A DNA stretch of 64,000 bases. Origin: Actinomyces qiguomingii. Its GTDB lineage: Bacteria > Actinomycetota > Actinomycetes > Actinomycetales > Actinomycetaceae. The stretch covers positions 620,001 to 684,000 of the forward strand of contig NZ_CP025228.1 in assembly GCF_004102025.1 (NCBI RefSeq), given 5' to 3'. Under the pieces are notes generated by a model, which saw only the letters and a list, made by a program, of their open reading frames with translations, searched no databases and was not told the DNA's origin. Each line of letters opens with the position of its first letter. The first letter of the stretch is position 1. This document shows positions 1 through 8,748 of this stretch, piece by piece. A program made the position numbers and the translations under genes.

Positions 1-2
1 CA

Positions 3-293
3 CAACTGACTGCCGATCTGCTGTGGGCTGAGGTGGAGGACCCGACCTCCGTTGAGGCCGTTGAGGCGCAATCGCGGTTGGCGGCAATACCGGCGGTCGC
101 GGACGGAACCGCTCTGTTTATCACTGACGCGGTCGCAGCCATGAGTCTGGCGGCGGCCTCCCCGCTGTCACTGCCATGGTGCTGTGAGAACCATGTGCCC
201 GACGTCGTCTCCGCCATTGAGGCGGGCAGGGCAACGGCAAGCGCCACCGCAAGCCCTACCTCGAGTCCGGGCGCTGGCGCCACGGCGTCGTGA
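3..293 (+). CDS. 3' end of an unidentified protein (partial)
   Basis: The frame is open from the left edge of the window to a TGA at 291-293, giving about 96 visible residues. The visible part is Ala-rich, contains a CC pair (PWCCENH) and ends in an Ala/Thr/Ser-rich low-complexity tail. I recognise no domain. It lies just upstream of the siderophore importer on the same strand, so an iron-related role such as siderophore reduction is possible, but that rests only on position. Confidence 0.4.
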   Translation, partial: QLTADLLWAEVEDPTSVEAVEAQSRLAAIPAVADGTALFITDAVAAMSLAAASPLSLPWCCENHVPDVVSAIEAGRATASATASPTSSPGAGATAS

Positions 294-416
294 ACCGGGC
301 CGCCGCCATATGGACCGACCTCGGCGGTCACTTCGACCGACCTGGTGATGGGGATGAGTGACTGGGGGATGAGTGGCTGGGACGAGACGGCACTTGCCGC
401 GAGCGTCACGATCAAT

Positions 417-450
417 ATAGGTTAGCCATATGTAGGCGAACCTGACCTTA
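417..450 (+). promoter_or_regulatory. DtxR/IdeR-like iron box upstream of siderophore importer
   Basis: The left arm AGGTTAGCC (419-427) is repeated in inverted form as GGCGAACCT (435-443), with 8 of 9 bases complementary and 7 bases between. AGGTTAGCC is the core of the known DtxR/IdeR operator (TTAGGTTAGCCTAACCTAA), and the right half reads as a second, overlapping, weaker box of about 13 of 19 consensus positions. The site lies 70-100 bases before the binding-protein start, which fits iron-dependent repression. Binding is inferred. Confidence 0.6.
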
Positions 451-520
451 GTAACGGAAGGGTGGCCTATATAACTCGCGTGGTTCGGTCCCCGCGAGCC
501 CTACCATCCCGAAGGAAGAC

Positions 521-1558
521 ATGTCTCGCAAGCTCCCTGCGCTCCTGGCCCTGTCCGCAGCCGTCAGCCTCGCGCTGGCCGGCTGCTCCGGGTCCACGGA
601 TACCGCCTCCACCTCCAGCTCCGCCGCCTCCGCCGACGGCCCCGCAACGGCCGCCACCTCCCAGACCTCTGCCCAGCCGACGGCGGTGACCATCAATGAC
701 AATCACGGCAGCGTCGAGATCGCCCTGCCCGTGCAACGGGCCGCCTCCACCGACAATCGCACCTTCGAAGTGCTGGCCGAATGGGGCGTGCCGCTGGTAG
801 CCGCTCCCAAGCAGCTCATCCCCTCATCAATCACCGCCTACGACGGCGACGACGTCGCCGACATGGGCAACCATCGCGAGCCCGACCTGGAGGCGCTGGT
901 GGCGGCCGAACCCGATCTGGTGATCGTCGGCCAGCGCTTTGCCGACCAGTACGACTCCATTGCCGGGCTCACCCCGGACGCCGCGCTGCTCGACCTCGAT
1001 CCGCGCGACGGCGAGCCCTTCGACGCCGAGCTCAAGCGCCAGGTGACTGCCCTGGGGCAGGTGTTCGGCAAGGAGGCCGAGGCCGAGGAGCTGATCTCCG
1101 ATTTCGACACCGCCCTGGAGCGCGCCAAGAACGCCTATGACGGCTCCTCGAAGGTCATGGCGGTGATCGTCTCCGGCGGGGAGATCGGCTACTCCGGCCC
1201 CACCACCGGACGCACCTGGGGACCGCTTTTCGATCTGCTCGGTCTGCAGCCGGCTCTTGAGGTCCAGGGCTCCACCGACGATCACCAGGGCGACGACGTC
1301 TCCGTGGAGCAGATCGCCGAGTCCAACCCGGACTGGATCTTCGTCATGGACCGCGACGCCGCCATTTCTGCTAACGATCCCAGTTACACGCCCGCCGCGG
1401 ATGTGATCGCGGGCAACGCCGCTTTGCAGAACGTCACGGCGGTGACCTCCGGGCAGATCGTCTACGCCCCGGATGACACCTACACCAACGAGTCGATCAT
1501 CACCTACACCGAGATCCTCAACTCGATCGCCGATGCCTTCGAAGGTGCCCAGAACTGA
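521..1558 (+). CDS. Siderophore ABC transporter substrate-binding lipoprotein
   Basis: This 345-residue lipoprotein binds an iron-siderophore outside the membrane and delivers it to the permeases encoded next. The signal peptide ends in the lipobox LALAGC, with Cys22 as the lipidation site, followed by a Ser/Thr/Ala-rich linker to about residue 55. The rest matches the helical-backbone periplasmic-binding fold (Peripla_BP_2), including TFEVLAEWGVPLVAAP and the EPDLEALVAAEPDLVIV strand typical of the FatB/YclQ/CeuA group. The ATG at 521 follows GAAGGAAG. Permease genes follow directly. The specific siderophore cannot be told from sequence. Confidence 0.88.
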   Translation: MSRKLPALLALSAAVSLALAGCSGSTDTASTSSSAASADGPATAATSQTSAQPTAVTINDNHGSVEIALPVQRAASTDNRTFEVLAEWGVPLVAAPKQLIPSSITAYDGDDVADMGNHREPDLEALVAAEPDLVIVGQRFADQYDSIAGLTPDAALLDLDPRDGEPFDAELKRQVTALGQVFGKEAEAEELISDFDTALERAKNAYDGSSKVMAVIVSGGEIGYSGPTTGRTWGPLFDLLGLQPALEVQGSTDDHQGDDVSVEQIAESNPDWIFVMDRDAAISANDPSYTPAADVIAGNAALQNVTAVTSGQIVYAPDDTYTNESIITYTEILNSIADAFEGAQN

Positions 1559-2580
1559 ACGCCCGAAGGCTTCAGGCGCGCAGCGCAACTCCGCGCCGCG
1601 CGGTCGATGACGCCGCCCGCACCCGCGAGCCCCTGGTCAGCCGGGGGCTCGCGGTTGGGCTGCTGGCGGTATTGGCCCTGCTGGGCCTGAGCCTGGCCAC
1701 TGGCCAGTACTCGATCCTGTCCCACGCGGACGGCTGGGAGATGTTCCGCAACGTCCGCGTCCCCCGCACGCTCGCGCTCGTTTTGGCCGGGGCTGCTATG
1801 AGCATGTCCGGCCTGGTGATGCAGCTGATCACCCAGAACCGTTTCGTGGAGCCGACCACCACCGGCACCACCGAGTGGGCCGGCCTGGGCCTGCTGGCGG
1901 TGATGGTGGTCTTTCCCCGCGCCAGCGTACTGGGGCGCATGGCGGGCGCCGTGATGGCCGCGTTCCTGGGCACCACGGTGTTCTTCCTGCTGCTGCGGCG
2001 GGTCTCCCTGCGTTCCTCCCTGCTGGTGCCGATCATCGGCATGATGCTGGGGGCGGTGGTCAGCGCGGTGTCTACCTTCTTCGCCCTGCAGACCGACATG
2101 CTGCAGTCCCTGGGGGTGTGGTTCCAGGGCAGCTTCACCTCGGTGTACCGGGGCCAGTACGAGGTGCTGTGGATCGTGGTTGGGGTGGTGGCCGCGATCT
2201 TCCACTACGCCGACCATCTCACCGCCGTCGGCCTGGGGCAGGACGTGGCCACCAACATCGGCGTCGACTACCGGCGCACCGTGCTGATAGGCACCGCTCT
2301 GGTGGCCGTGGCCACCGGCACCGTCACCGTGGTGGTCGGCTCGCTGCCCTTTCTGGGGCTGATCGTCCCCAACCTGGTGTCCATGCGCCGCGGGGACGAC
2401 CTACGCTCCAACCTGCCCTGGGTGTGCCTGGTGGGCATCGGCCTCATCACCGCCTGCGACCTGCTGGCCCGCACCATCATCGCCCCCTTCGAGATCCCGG
2501 TAGCCGTGGTGCTGGGCCTGGTGGGGGCCGCGGTGTTTATCGCCTTGATCATCCGCCAGACCGGGAGGGGAGGAGCATGA
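1555..2580 (+). CDS. Siderophore ABC transporter permease 1 (FecCD family)
   Basis: This inner-membrane permease belongs to the FecCD/BtuC family, with the family segment SGLVMQLITQNRFVEPTTTG and about eight to nine hydrophobic helices. The start is unusual. From the in-frame stop at 1474 to 1672 there is no ATG, GTG or TTG. TTG at 1672 would remove most of the first helix. I therefore place the start at CTG 1555, which overlaps the binding-protein stop (cTGA) and lies 9 bases after GAAGG (1541-1545); this gives 341 residues. CTG 1633 is an alternative. The 3' end overlaps permease 2 by ATGA. Family confidence is high, start confidence low. Confidence 0.8.
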   Translation: MNARRLQARSATPRRAVDDAARTREPLVSRGLAVGLLAVLALLGLSLATGQYSILSHADGWEMFRNVRVPRTLALVLAGAAMSMSGLVMQLITQNRFVEPTTTGTTEWAGLGLLAVMVVFPRASVLGRMAGAVMAAFLGTTVFFLLLRRVSLRSSLLVPIIGMMLGAVVSAVSTFFALQTDMLQSLGVWFQGSFTSVYRGQYEVLWIVVGVVAAIFHYADHLTAVGLGQDVATNIGVDYRRTVLIGTALVAVATGTVTVVVGSLPFLGLIVPNLVSMRRGDDLRSNLPWVCLVGIGLITACDLLARTIIAPFEIPVAVVLGLVGAAVFIALIIRQTGRGGA

Positions 2581-3704
2581 GCCCCGAAGCCTCCGCGGCG
2601 CCGACGACGTCGGTCACTGGCGCTCCGGTCACTGGCCACCCAGCGGGCGGCGCGACGCCGGGCGCCACCACCGATCCCGGCGCGGCCACGAGCAGTCCCG
2701 CTGCCCGCCGCTCGGGCGCCTTCGCCACGCCCGCCGCCCGCCGTCGCTGGTGGCTGACCTACCTGGGGGTGACCGGCCTGGCCGTCTGCTTCGCCGTCGG
2801 CATACTGGTGTGGAAAAACCCGATGGAACCCGGCAGCCGCGGCTTCTGGCTCATCGCCCAGCGGCGCCTGGACGCCGTCGTCGCCATGATCGTGGTGGCC
2901 GTGTGCCAGGCCATGGCCACCGTTGCCTTCCAGACCGCGACCGGCAACCGCATCATCACGCCGTCGATCATGGGCTTTGAGTCTCTGTATCGGGCCATCC
3001 AGACCGCCACCATTTTCTTCTTCGGGGCCACCGGCCTGACCGCCACCCGCACCGTGCCCGCCTTCGCCCTGCGGCTGGCGCTCATGGTGGGGCTGTCCCT
3101 GCTGCTGTACTCCTGGCTGCTGACCGGCGGCGCGCGCAACCTGTACTCGATGCTGCTGATCGGCATCGTCATCGGCTCCGCGCTGGGCAGCCTGACCACC
3201 TTCATGCAGCGCCTGCTCACCCCCAGCGAGTTCGACCTGCTCTCGGCCCGGCTGTTCGGCTCCATCGCCAACGCCGACCCCGACTACTACCCGATTGCCA
3301 TCCCCCTGGCGCTGGCGGCGAGTGCCGCCTTGCTGCTCTACTCGCGTCTCCTCAACGTGCTCGCGCTGGGGCGGGACACCGCCACCGGCCTGGGGCTGAA
3401 CCACACCCGCGCCACCATCGGCGTGCTGGTGCTGGTCTCGGTGCTCATGGCCACCTCGACGGCGCTGGTCGGCCCCATGACCTTCCTCGGCTTCCTGGTG
3501 GCGACCCTGTCCTACCAGCTGTCGGGCACCTACGACCACCGCTACCTGTTCCCCATGGCCGCCAGCCTGGGACTGCTCGTGCTCACTGGCGCCTACTTCA
3601 TCATGCGCCACGTGTTCTACGCCCAGGGCGTCGTCTCCATCATCATCGAGCTGGTGGGTGGCTCGGTGTTCGTCATCGTCGTGCTCAGAAGGGGGCGCCT
3701 GTGA
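2577..3704 (+). CDS. Siderophore ABC transporter permease 2 (FecCD family)
   Basis: This is the second FecCD-type permease (375 residues), expected to pair with permease 1 in the iron-siderophore channel. An unusually long cytoplasmic N-tail of about 55 residues, rich in Ala, Thr, Pro and Gly, precedes the first helix (TYLGVTGLAVCFAVGILVW). The conserved segment MATVAFQTATGNRIITPSIM matches the YclO/CeuC-like branch. The ATG at 2577 overlaps the previous stop and follows GGGGAGGAG. The GTG of the ATPase gene overlaps its TGA (3701-3704), so permease and ATPase are probably translationally coupled. Confidence 0.86.
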   Translation: MSPEASAAPTTSVTGAPVTGHPAGGATPGATTDPGAATSSPAARRSGAFATPAARRRWWLTYLGVTGLAVCFAVGILVWKNPMEPGSRGFWLIAQRRLDAVVAMIVVAVCQAMATVAFQTATGNRIITPSIMGFESLYRAIQTATIFFFGATGLTATRTVPAFALRLALMVGLSLLLYSWLLTGGARNLYSMLLIGIVIGSALGSLTTFMQRLLTPSEFDLLSARLFGSIANADPDYYPIAIPLALAASAALLLYSRLLNVLALGRDTATGLGLNHTRATIGVLVLVSVLMATSTALVGPMTFLGFLVATLSYQLSGTYDHRYLFPMAASLGLLVLTGAYFIMRHVFYAQGVVSIIIELVGGSVFVIVVLRRGRL

Positions 3705-4453
3705 TCGAGCTGGACGAAGTGCGCAAGGTCTACAACTCCGAGGTCGCCATCGGCCCGGTTAGCCTGGAGCTGCCCGCGGGCGGCATCACCGCCTTCATCG
3801 GCCCCAATGGGGCGGGCAAGTCCACGCTACTGACCATGGTGGGGCGCCTGCTGGGGATCGACGAGGGCGCGGTGCGCGTGGCCGGGTTGGACGTTTCCTC
3901 CACCAAGTCGGCGGACCTGGCCCGGGTGCTGTCCGTCTTGCGGCAGGAGAATCACTTCATCACCCGGCTGACCGTGCGCCAGCTGGTGGGCTTCGGCCGC
4001 TTCCCCTACTCCCGCGGGCGACTCACGGCCGACGACGAGCGCATCATCTCCCGCTACATCGACTTCTTCGGCCTGGGCGATCTGGAGGGGCGCCACCTGG
4101 ACGAGCTGTCCGGCGGGCAGCGGCAGCGCGCCTACGTGGCCATGGTGCTGTGCCAGGAGACCGACTACGTGCTGCTGGACGAGCCCCTGAACAACCTGGA
4201 CATTGCCCACAGCGTGGAGATGATGAACCACCTGGAGCGCGCCGCCCGGGAGTTCGGCCGCACCGTCCTGATCGTCCTGCACGACATCAACTTCGCGGCC
4301 CGCTACGCCGACCGCATCTGTGCCCTGAAGGACGGGGGCGTATTCCGCTTCGGGCCGCCGGCGGAGATCATGCGCGACGACGTGCTCACCGCCGTCTTCG
4401 GCACCCCCATCCAGGTGATCGAGGGCCCGGCGGGGCCGCTCGCCTGCTACTGA
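3701..4453 (+). CDS. Siderophore ABC transporter ATP-binding protein
   Basis: This cytoplasmic ATPase (250 residues) energises the siderophore importer. Walker A is GPNGAGKS (residues 34-41), the ABC signature is LSGGQRQR (from 136), Walker B is YVLLDEP (D160, E161), the D-loop NNLD follows, and the switch His is in VLHDIN. The length is normal for the FepC/YclP group. It starts with GTG overlapping the permease stop. It is the last gene of the four-gene iron operon; the following 690 bases contain no gene. Confidence 0.9.
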   Translation: MIELDEVRKVYNSEVAIGPVSLELPAGGITAFIGPNGAGKSTLLTMVGRLLGIDEGAVRVAGLDVSSTKSADLARVLSVLRQENHFITRLTVRQLVGFGRFPYSRGRLTADDERIISRYIDFFGLGDLEGRHLDELSGGQRQRAYVAMVLCQETDYVLLDEPLNNLDIAHSVEMMNHLERAAREFGRTVLIVLHDINFAARYADRICALKDGGVFRFGPPAEIMRDDVLTAVFGTPIQVIEGPAGPLACY

Positions 4454-4504
4454 GGTGCCGCGGGGCGCCGTGTCGGCTTGGACACAGGTTATCTTCAGGT
4501 AATC

Positions 4505-4535
4505 GGGCTCTTCCGGTTTGGGGGTGTGGTGGGTG
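4505..4535 (+). repeat. Solo copy of the ISL3-like terminal repeat
   Basis: GGGCTCTTCCGGTTTGGGGG followed by TGTGGTGGGTG matches the ends of the repeat elements at 13.5, 16.5 and 42 kb and the ends of the ISL3 element at 37.5-38.9 kb. No partner end or internal array is seen nearby, so it is a solo or residual end, about 50 bases after the ATPase stop. Confidence 0.55.
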
Positions 4536-4718
4536 AACTCGGGTGTGCGTGTGTGGGTGGGTGATGGCGCTGGTCGGTGGATGGTCGGCGGGTAGTTAGG
4601 GGCATGCCGGGTGAGTCATCCCGGGCACGGCGCACGCTCAACCACCCCGCCGATCCAACCGACCTACGGCTTTTGCCTGGTATTTCAACGTTTTTGGTTT
4701 CAGGTCGGCGGAGGTTGG

Positions 4719-4763
4719 TCGGCTCCCATGTGCGCCGCGAGGGTCGCCGCACATGGGAGCCGA
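4719..4763. terminator. Perfect 16-bp-arm hairpin
   Basis: TCGGCTCCCATGTGCG (4719-4734) is an exact inverted repeat of 4748-4763, with a 13-base loop. There is no T-run on either side, so it may be a factor-independent hairpin, a transcript stabiliser or part of a dispersed palindromic repeat. It lies in the 688-base gap between the iron operon and transketolase, where no gene is seen. Confidence 0.45.
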
Positions 4764-4917
4764 CTGTACCGTTCGCCGGTTGATGCGTTTTCCGCGTAAT
4801 TACGCCAAATCGCTAAAAACGCGCCGCGAATGAGCGTGCGGCGCGTGCTCACGCCGAGCCCCTGGGCCCACCAGGCCGCAGCGTCCGGCGCGTGCCCGCA
4901 GATCGGGGCGGCATTTC

Positions 4918-4976
4918 ACGACCTTGGGGTGCGTTTTACGACCCCGGGGTAGTCGGAAAACGCACCCCAGGGTCGT
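4918..4976. repeat. Long imperfect palindrome (20-bp arms)
   Basis: ACGACCTTGGGGTGCGTTTT (4918-4937) and its inverted partner at 4957-4976 match at 19 of 20 positions. The loop repeats the arm's first bases (ACGACCCCGGGG). The structure looks like a dispersed extragenic palindrome rather than a terminator, because no T-run follows. Confidence 0.45.
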
Positions 4977-5076
4977 AAATCGACATGTGCGGTCCGGGGC
5001 GGCGGCGGATGCGGACGGCTACGCGTACAGGTCAGGTGTGCAGCTGGTCGAGTCAGGCGGTGTAGGCCCACAAGAA

Positions 5077-5118
5077 AGGCGCGGGCGAACCGCCGGCAAA
5101 GGTGGTCCGCCCGCGCCT
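5077..5118 (-). terminator. Transketolase terminator
   Basis: AGGCGCGGGCG (5077-5087) pairs exactly with CGCCCGCGCCT (5108-5118). Read on the minus strand, the stem is followed by TTTCTT. It lies 24 bases beyond the transketolase stop, as expected for a rho-independent terminator. Confidence 0.6.
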
Positions 5119-5141
5119 CAGTGAAGTGAGCGCGTGGTCCG

Positions 5142-7226
5142 TCAGGCGCGGGCGAGGGCATCGCGCACCCGCGCCGCCACCGCCTCGCCGGTGAAGCCGT
5201 ACTCTTTGAACAGCTGCGCGCCGGGCGCGGAGGCGCCGAAGCGGTCCAGGGAGACGATCAGACCGTCGTCGCCAACAATCTCGCGCCAGCCCATGGCCGA
5301 GCCGGCCTCGATGGACACCCGCACTCCCGCCTCGGGCAGCACCGAGGCCCGGTAGGCCTCGTCCTGCTGGGTGAACCACTCCAGGCAGGGGGCGGAGACC
5401 ACGCGGGTGGGCGTGCCCTCGGCCTGCAGCAGCTCGCGGGCATCCATGGCCACACCCACCTCGGAGCCGGTGGCGACCAGGATCGCCGCGGGGGCGACCT
5501 CGGCGCCAGTGGCGTCGGTCGCCTCGGCCAGCACGTAGGCGCCGCGGTGCACACCGGCGCGGGCGGTCTCGGCATCGGCGTGGACGGTCAGGTTCTGCCG
5601 GGACAGCACGATTCCGGCCGGGCCCTGCGGGCGGCGCAGGATCTCCGCCCAGGCGGCCGCCGTCTCATTGGCGTCGGCGGGGCGGACCACCGCCAGGCCC
5701 GGGATGGCGCGCAGCGCAGCCAAGTGCTCAATCGGCTGGTGGGTGGGGCCGTCCTCGCCCACGCCGATGGAGTCGTGCGTCCACACGAAGATGGAGCCCA
5801 GCCCCATCAGCGCCGCCAGGCGCACGGCCGGGCGCATGTAGTCGGAGAACACCATGAAGGTACCCCCGTAGGGGCGGGTCAGCCCATCCAGGGCGATGCC
5901 GTTGAGGATCCCGCCCATGGCGTGCTCACGAATGCCGAAGTGCAGGGTGCGGCCGTAGGGGCCGTCGCCGTCGGAACGAGCCAGGTCGGCGGGCAGGAAG
6001 GAGGGCTCCCCGGCCATGGTGGTGTTGTTGGAGCCGGCCAGGTCCGCGGACCCGCCCCACAGCTCCGGGGCCACCGGCGCCAGGGCCGTGAGCGTCTTGC
6101 CGGAGGCCGCACGCGTGGCCAGGGCGTCGCCCACCTCCCACACCGGCAGTGCGGCGTCCAGGCCCGCATCCAACTTGCCTGCCTGCAGCCGCTCCAGCAG
6201 GGCGGCCCGCTCGGGGGCGGCCTGCTGCCAGGCGGCGAAGCGCGCGTCCCAGTCGGCGCGCTCGGCCGCGGCGCGCTCGGCGGCGTGCGAGCGGGTGAAG
6301 GCGATGACGTCGTCGGGCAGCTGGAAGGTTGCCTGCGGGTCCAGGCCCAGGGCGGTCTTCAGCCCGGCCAGCTCCTCGGAGCCGAGCTTGGCGCCGTGAG
6401 AGTCCTCCGAGCCCTGCTTGGTGGGGGAGGGCCAGGCAATGATCGTGTGCAGGCGGATCATGGTGGGGCGCTTGGTCTCCGCACGCGCCGTCACCAGCGC
6501 CTCGTGCAGGGCCTGCAGGTCTTCGCGGTAGGCGCCGCCGGCCTTCCAGTCGACGTCGAGCACCTGCCAGCCGTAGGCCTCGAAGCGCTTGGAGGGGTCC
6601 TCGGTGAAGGAGATGTCGGTGTCGCCCTCGATGGAGATGTCGTTGTCGTCATAGATGGCGATCAGGTTGCCCAGCTGCAGGGTGCCGGCCAGAGAGGCGG
6701 CCTCGGAGGCGACGCCTTCCTGCATGCAGCCGTCGCCCATGATCGTGTACACGAAGTGGTCGAACAGGGAGGCGCCGTCGGCGGCGTCCGGCTCGAACAG
6801 GCCGTGCTCGCGGCGGGCCGCGATGGCCAGGCCGACGGCGTTGGACAAGCCCGCGCCCAGCGGGCCGGTGGTGGTCTCAATCCCGGGAGTGTATCCGAAT
6901 TCGGGGTGCCCGGGCAGGCCGGCGGGGGAGCGGAAGTGGGTGAAGCCCTCCATCGGGATGCCGTAGCCGGTCAGGAACAGCTGGCAGTACTGCAGCAGGG
7001 AGGCGTGCCCGGCGGACAGGACGAAGCGGTCACGGCCCAGCCAGTTCGGGTCGGCGGGGTCGTGGCGCAACTCGTACTGGTAGAGCAGGTGGGCCACTGG
7101 TGCCAGCGAGATTGGCGTGCCGGGGTGGCCGGAGCCCGCCGCCTCCACGGCGTCGGCGGCCAGCGCCTTGGCGACGTTAATTGCCTTGAGGTCCAGGTCG
7201 GTGAGCTCGAGGGGCTCGGTGGTCAT
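5142..7226 (-). CDS. tkt: Transketolase
   Basis: Transketolase (694 residues) moves two-carbon ketol units between sugar phosphates in the non-oxidative pentose phosphate pathway, using thiamine diphosphate and Mg2+. The order of motifs is standard: GSGHPGTPIS near residue 32, the GRDRFVLSAGHAS segment, the ThDP-binding GDGCMQEG, the catalytic Glu region FGIREHAMGG, and HDSIGVGEDGPTHQP in the pyrimidine domain. The length is typical. It stands alone, with its own terminator downstream, and faces away from the sugar ABC operon. I see no specific regulatory site. Confidence 0.95.
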   Translation of the reverse strand: MTTEPLELTDLDLKAINVAKALAADAVEAAGSGHPGTPISLAPVAHLLYQYELRHDPADPNWLGRDRFVLSAGHASLLQYCQLFLTGYGIPMEGFTHFRSPAGLPGHPEFGYTPGIETTTGPLGAGLSNAVGLAIAARREHGLFEPDAADGASLFDHFVYTIMGDGCMQEGVASEAASLAGTLQLGNLIAIYDDNDISIEGDTDISFTEDPSKRFEAYGWQVLDVDWKAGGAYREDLQALHEALVTARAETKRPTMIRLHTIIAWPSPTKQGSEDSHGAKLGSEELAGLKTALGLDPQATFQLPDDVIAFTRSHAAERAAAERADWDARFAAWQQAAPERAALLERLQAGKLDAGLDAALPVWEVGDALATRAASGKTLTALAPVAPELWGGSADLAGSNNTTMAGEPSFLPADLARSDGDGPYGRTLHFGIREHAMGGILNGIALDGLTRPYGGTFMVFSDYMRPAVRLAALMGLGSIFVWTHDSIGVGEDGPTHQPIEHLAALRAIPGLAVVRPADANETAAAWAEILRRPQGPAGIVLSRQNLTVHADAETARAGVHRGAYVLAEATDATGAEVAPAAILVATGSEVGVAMDARELLQAEGTPTRVVSAPCLEWFTQQDEAYRASVLPEAGVRVSIEAGSAMGWREIVGDDGLIVSLDRFGASAPGAQLFKEYGFTGEAVAARVRDALARA

Positions 7227-7585
7227 GTGGTGGCTCCTTTGGATGTCATGTCAATGGTTGCGTGCATGCTGAGGGCGCAGCTGCCAGCGTGCCCCCGGTC
7301 GGTGAATGCGCCCACGGCGGTGCCTGGATGCATCATCTACGCCAGCGATCCTCCGGGCAAGACTGGTCGGCGCGTAGGCGCGGGATGAACCGGCAAGACA
7401 TAAATGTATCACGATCGGACAAACCGTGGAAGGTGGTGCGGGTGCGGCCTCGCTGTTGACACCTTCGTTCCGCTTGATGCAAACTGGGTCGCACCACGTT
7501 TTGAATCGGTCCAAAGAAGGACTGGTGCAGTTGGTATGCGCACTCATAGGGGAGTTCGGCTGGGACGTGGTGATGGAGGGCTCAC
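7227..7585. promoter_or_regulatory. Divergent promoter region tkt / sugar ABC operon
   Basis: These 359 bases contain no convincing gene. A TTGACA at 7456-7461 is a possible -35 for the rightward operon, but no good -10 can be assigned. An AT-richer patch around 7400-7415 (ATAAATGTATC) is where a transketolase promoter could lie. GGAGG at 7575-7579 is the ribosome site for the gene at 7586. Confidence 0.3.
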
Positions 7586-8614
7586 ATGAAACATCGTCTA
7601 GGAATGGCGGCGGCGGCGGGTCTGACGTGCCTGGCGCTGGCGGTAGGGAGTTGTGCCGGCGGCGGTGGAGGACGCTCATCAGGTGGCGAGGGCGCGGCGG
7701 ACGGCGATTCGGTTTCGGTTGCATTCGTACCGAAGATCCAGGGGATACCGTTCTTTGAGGCCATGAACACCGGCGGTGCCGATGCTGCCGATGAATTCGG
7801 CTTCAGCTGGGTTTACTCGGGCCCGAACACGGCCGATCCCGCAGCGCAGAGTGAGGTTGTGCGATCGCTGATGCAGCAGAAGGTGGACGCCCTGCTGATC
7901 GCCCCCAATGATCCGGATTCCATGGCACCGCTGATCTCCGAGGCCCAGGACCAAGGGATAAGCGTCGGCACCGCGGACACGGATGCGGCGTCGTCCTCCC
8001 GGGAAGTATTCGTGACCCAGGCAACCAATGAGGCGATCGGAACTGCGCTGCTGGAGCAGATGGTGGAACCCATCGGCGGGAAGGGCCAGATCGCGATCGT
8101 TTCTTGCGGCCAGACCGCCGCCAACCTGAACGCTTGGATTGAAGTCTTCGAGAATAAGGCCGCTACCGACTATCCCGACATGGAAATCGTGGACACCGTC
8201 TATGCCGATGAGGACCAGGCCAAGGCCGTCACCATGGCGAAGAACCTCATCAATGCACACCCGGACCTCAAGGGGCTGGTAGGGGTCTGTACCACGTCGG
8301 CGCCCGGAGTCGCGCAGGCGGTGCAGGAGTCCGGCAAGACGGGGGAGATCGCCACAGTCGGCGTCGGCACACCGCAGGCGATGCTGCCCTACTTGGAGGA
8401 CGGCTCGGCGAGCACTTCGGTGCTGTGGGACGTGGAAGACCTGGGATATCTGACGGCCTGGGCGGGCTGGAAGCTGGCGCAGGGCGAGTCATTCGAACCG
8501 ACCCAGGATGTGGGCAGAATTACCGCAGTGACATACGACGAGGACACCAAGACGCTGGTCATGGGAGAACCGCTCATCCTCACCAAGGACAATGCCGGGG
8601 GCTACGACTACTGA
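7586..8614 (+). CDS. Sugar ABC transporter substrate-binding lipoprotein (ribose/rhamnose type)
   Basis: This 342-residue lipoprotein captures a sugar for the importer encoded downstream. The signal peptide ends in AVGSC, with Cys23 lipidated, followed by a Gly-rich linker. The mature part has the Peripla_BP_4 fold: VAFVPKIQGIPFFEAMNTGG, then VRSLMQQKVDALLIAPND, a pattern shared by RbsB, RhaS and LsrB. The ATG lies after GGAGG with 6 bases between. It is the first gene of a five-gene operon. The ligand is unknown; a deoxyhexose, tetrose or rare ketose is as likely as ribose. Confidence 0.85.
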   Translation: MKHRLGMAAAAGLTCLALAVGSCAGGGGGRSSGGEGAADGDSVSVAFVPKIQGIPFFEAMNTGGADAADEFGFSWVYSGPNTADPAAQSEVVRSLMQQKVDALLIAPNDPDSMAPLISEAQDQGISVGTADTDAASSSREVFVTQATNEAIGTALLEQMVEPIGGKGQIAIVSCGQTAANLNAWIEVFENKAATDYPDMEIVDTVYADEDQAKAVTMAKNLINAHPDLKGLVGVCTTSAPGVAQAVQESGKTGEIATVGVGTPQAMLPYLEDGSASTSVLWDVEDLGYLTAWAGWKLAQGESFEPTQDVGRITAVTYDEDTKTLVMGEPLILTKDNAGGYDY

Positions 8615-8652
8615 GACTTGCCGGGACTTGCTAGTACTTACTGAGGACTTGC
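8615..8652 (+). repeat. Three short direct repeats GACTTGC
   Basis: GACTTGC occurs at 8615, 8625 and 8646 in the gap between the binding protein and ATPase genes. The gap is 134 bases, the only sizeable gap in this operon. The repeats could mark an RNA processing site or reflect slippage; no function is supported. Confidence 0.3.
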
Positions 8653-8748
8653 TGAGGAGTTGGAGAGGAATACTGACCCGCTTGGTGCGCTGCGGTGTGC
8701 GGAGTCTGTTGCCACGCGCGCCGCCAGAGCATGCGGAGGACGGCGGAG

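Noticed and set aside
1875..2576. Upstream extension of siderophore permease 2
   Set aside because: This stretch is the out-of-frame shadow of permease 1; the real start is ATG 2577 with a good ribosome site.
5547..7388. 613-residue plus-strand frame opposite transketolase
   Set aside because: It is the antisense of a clear transketolase gene, is Gly/Gln/Val-rich and has no domain.
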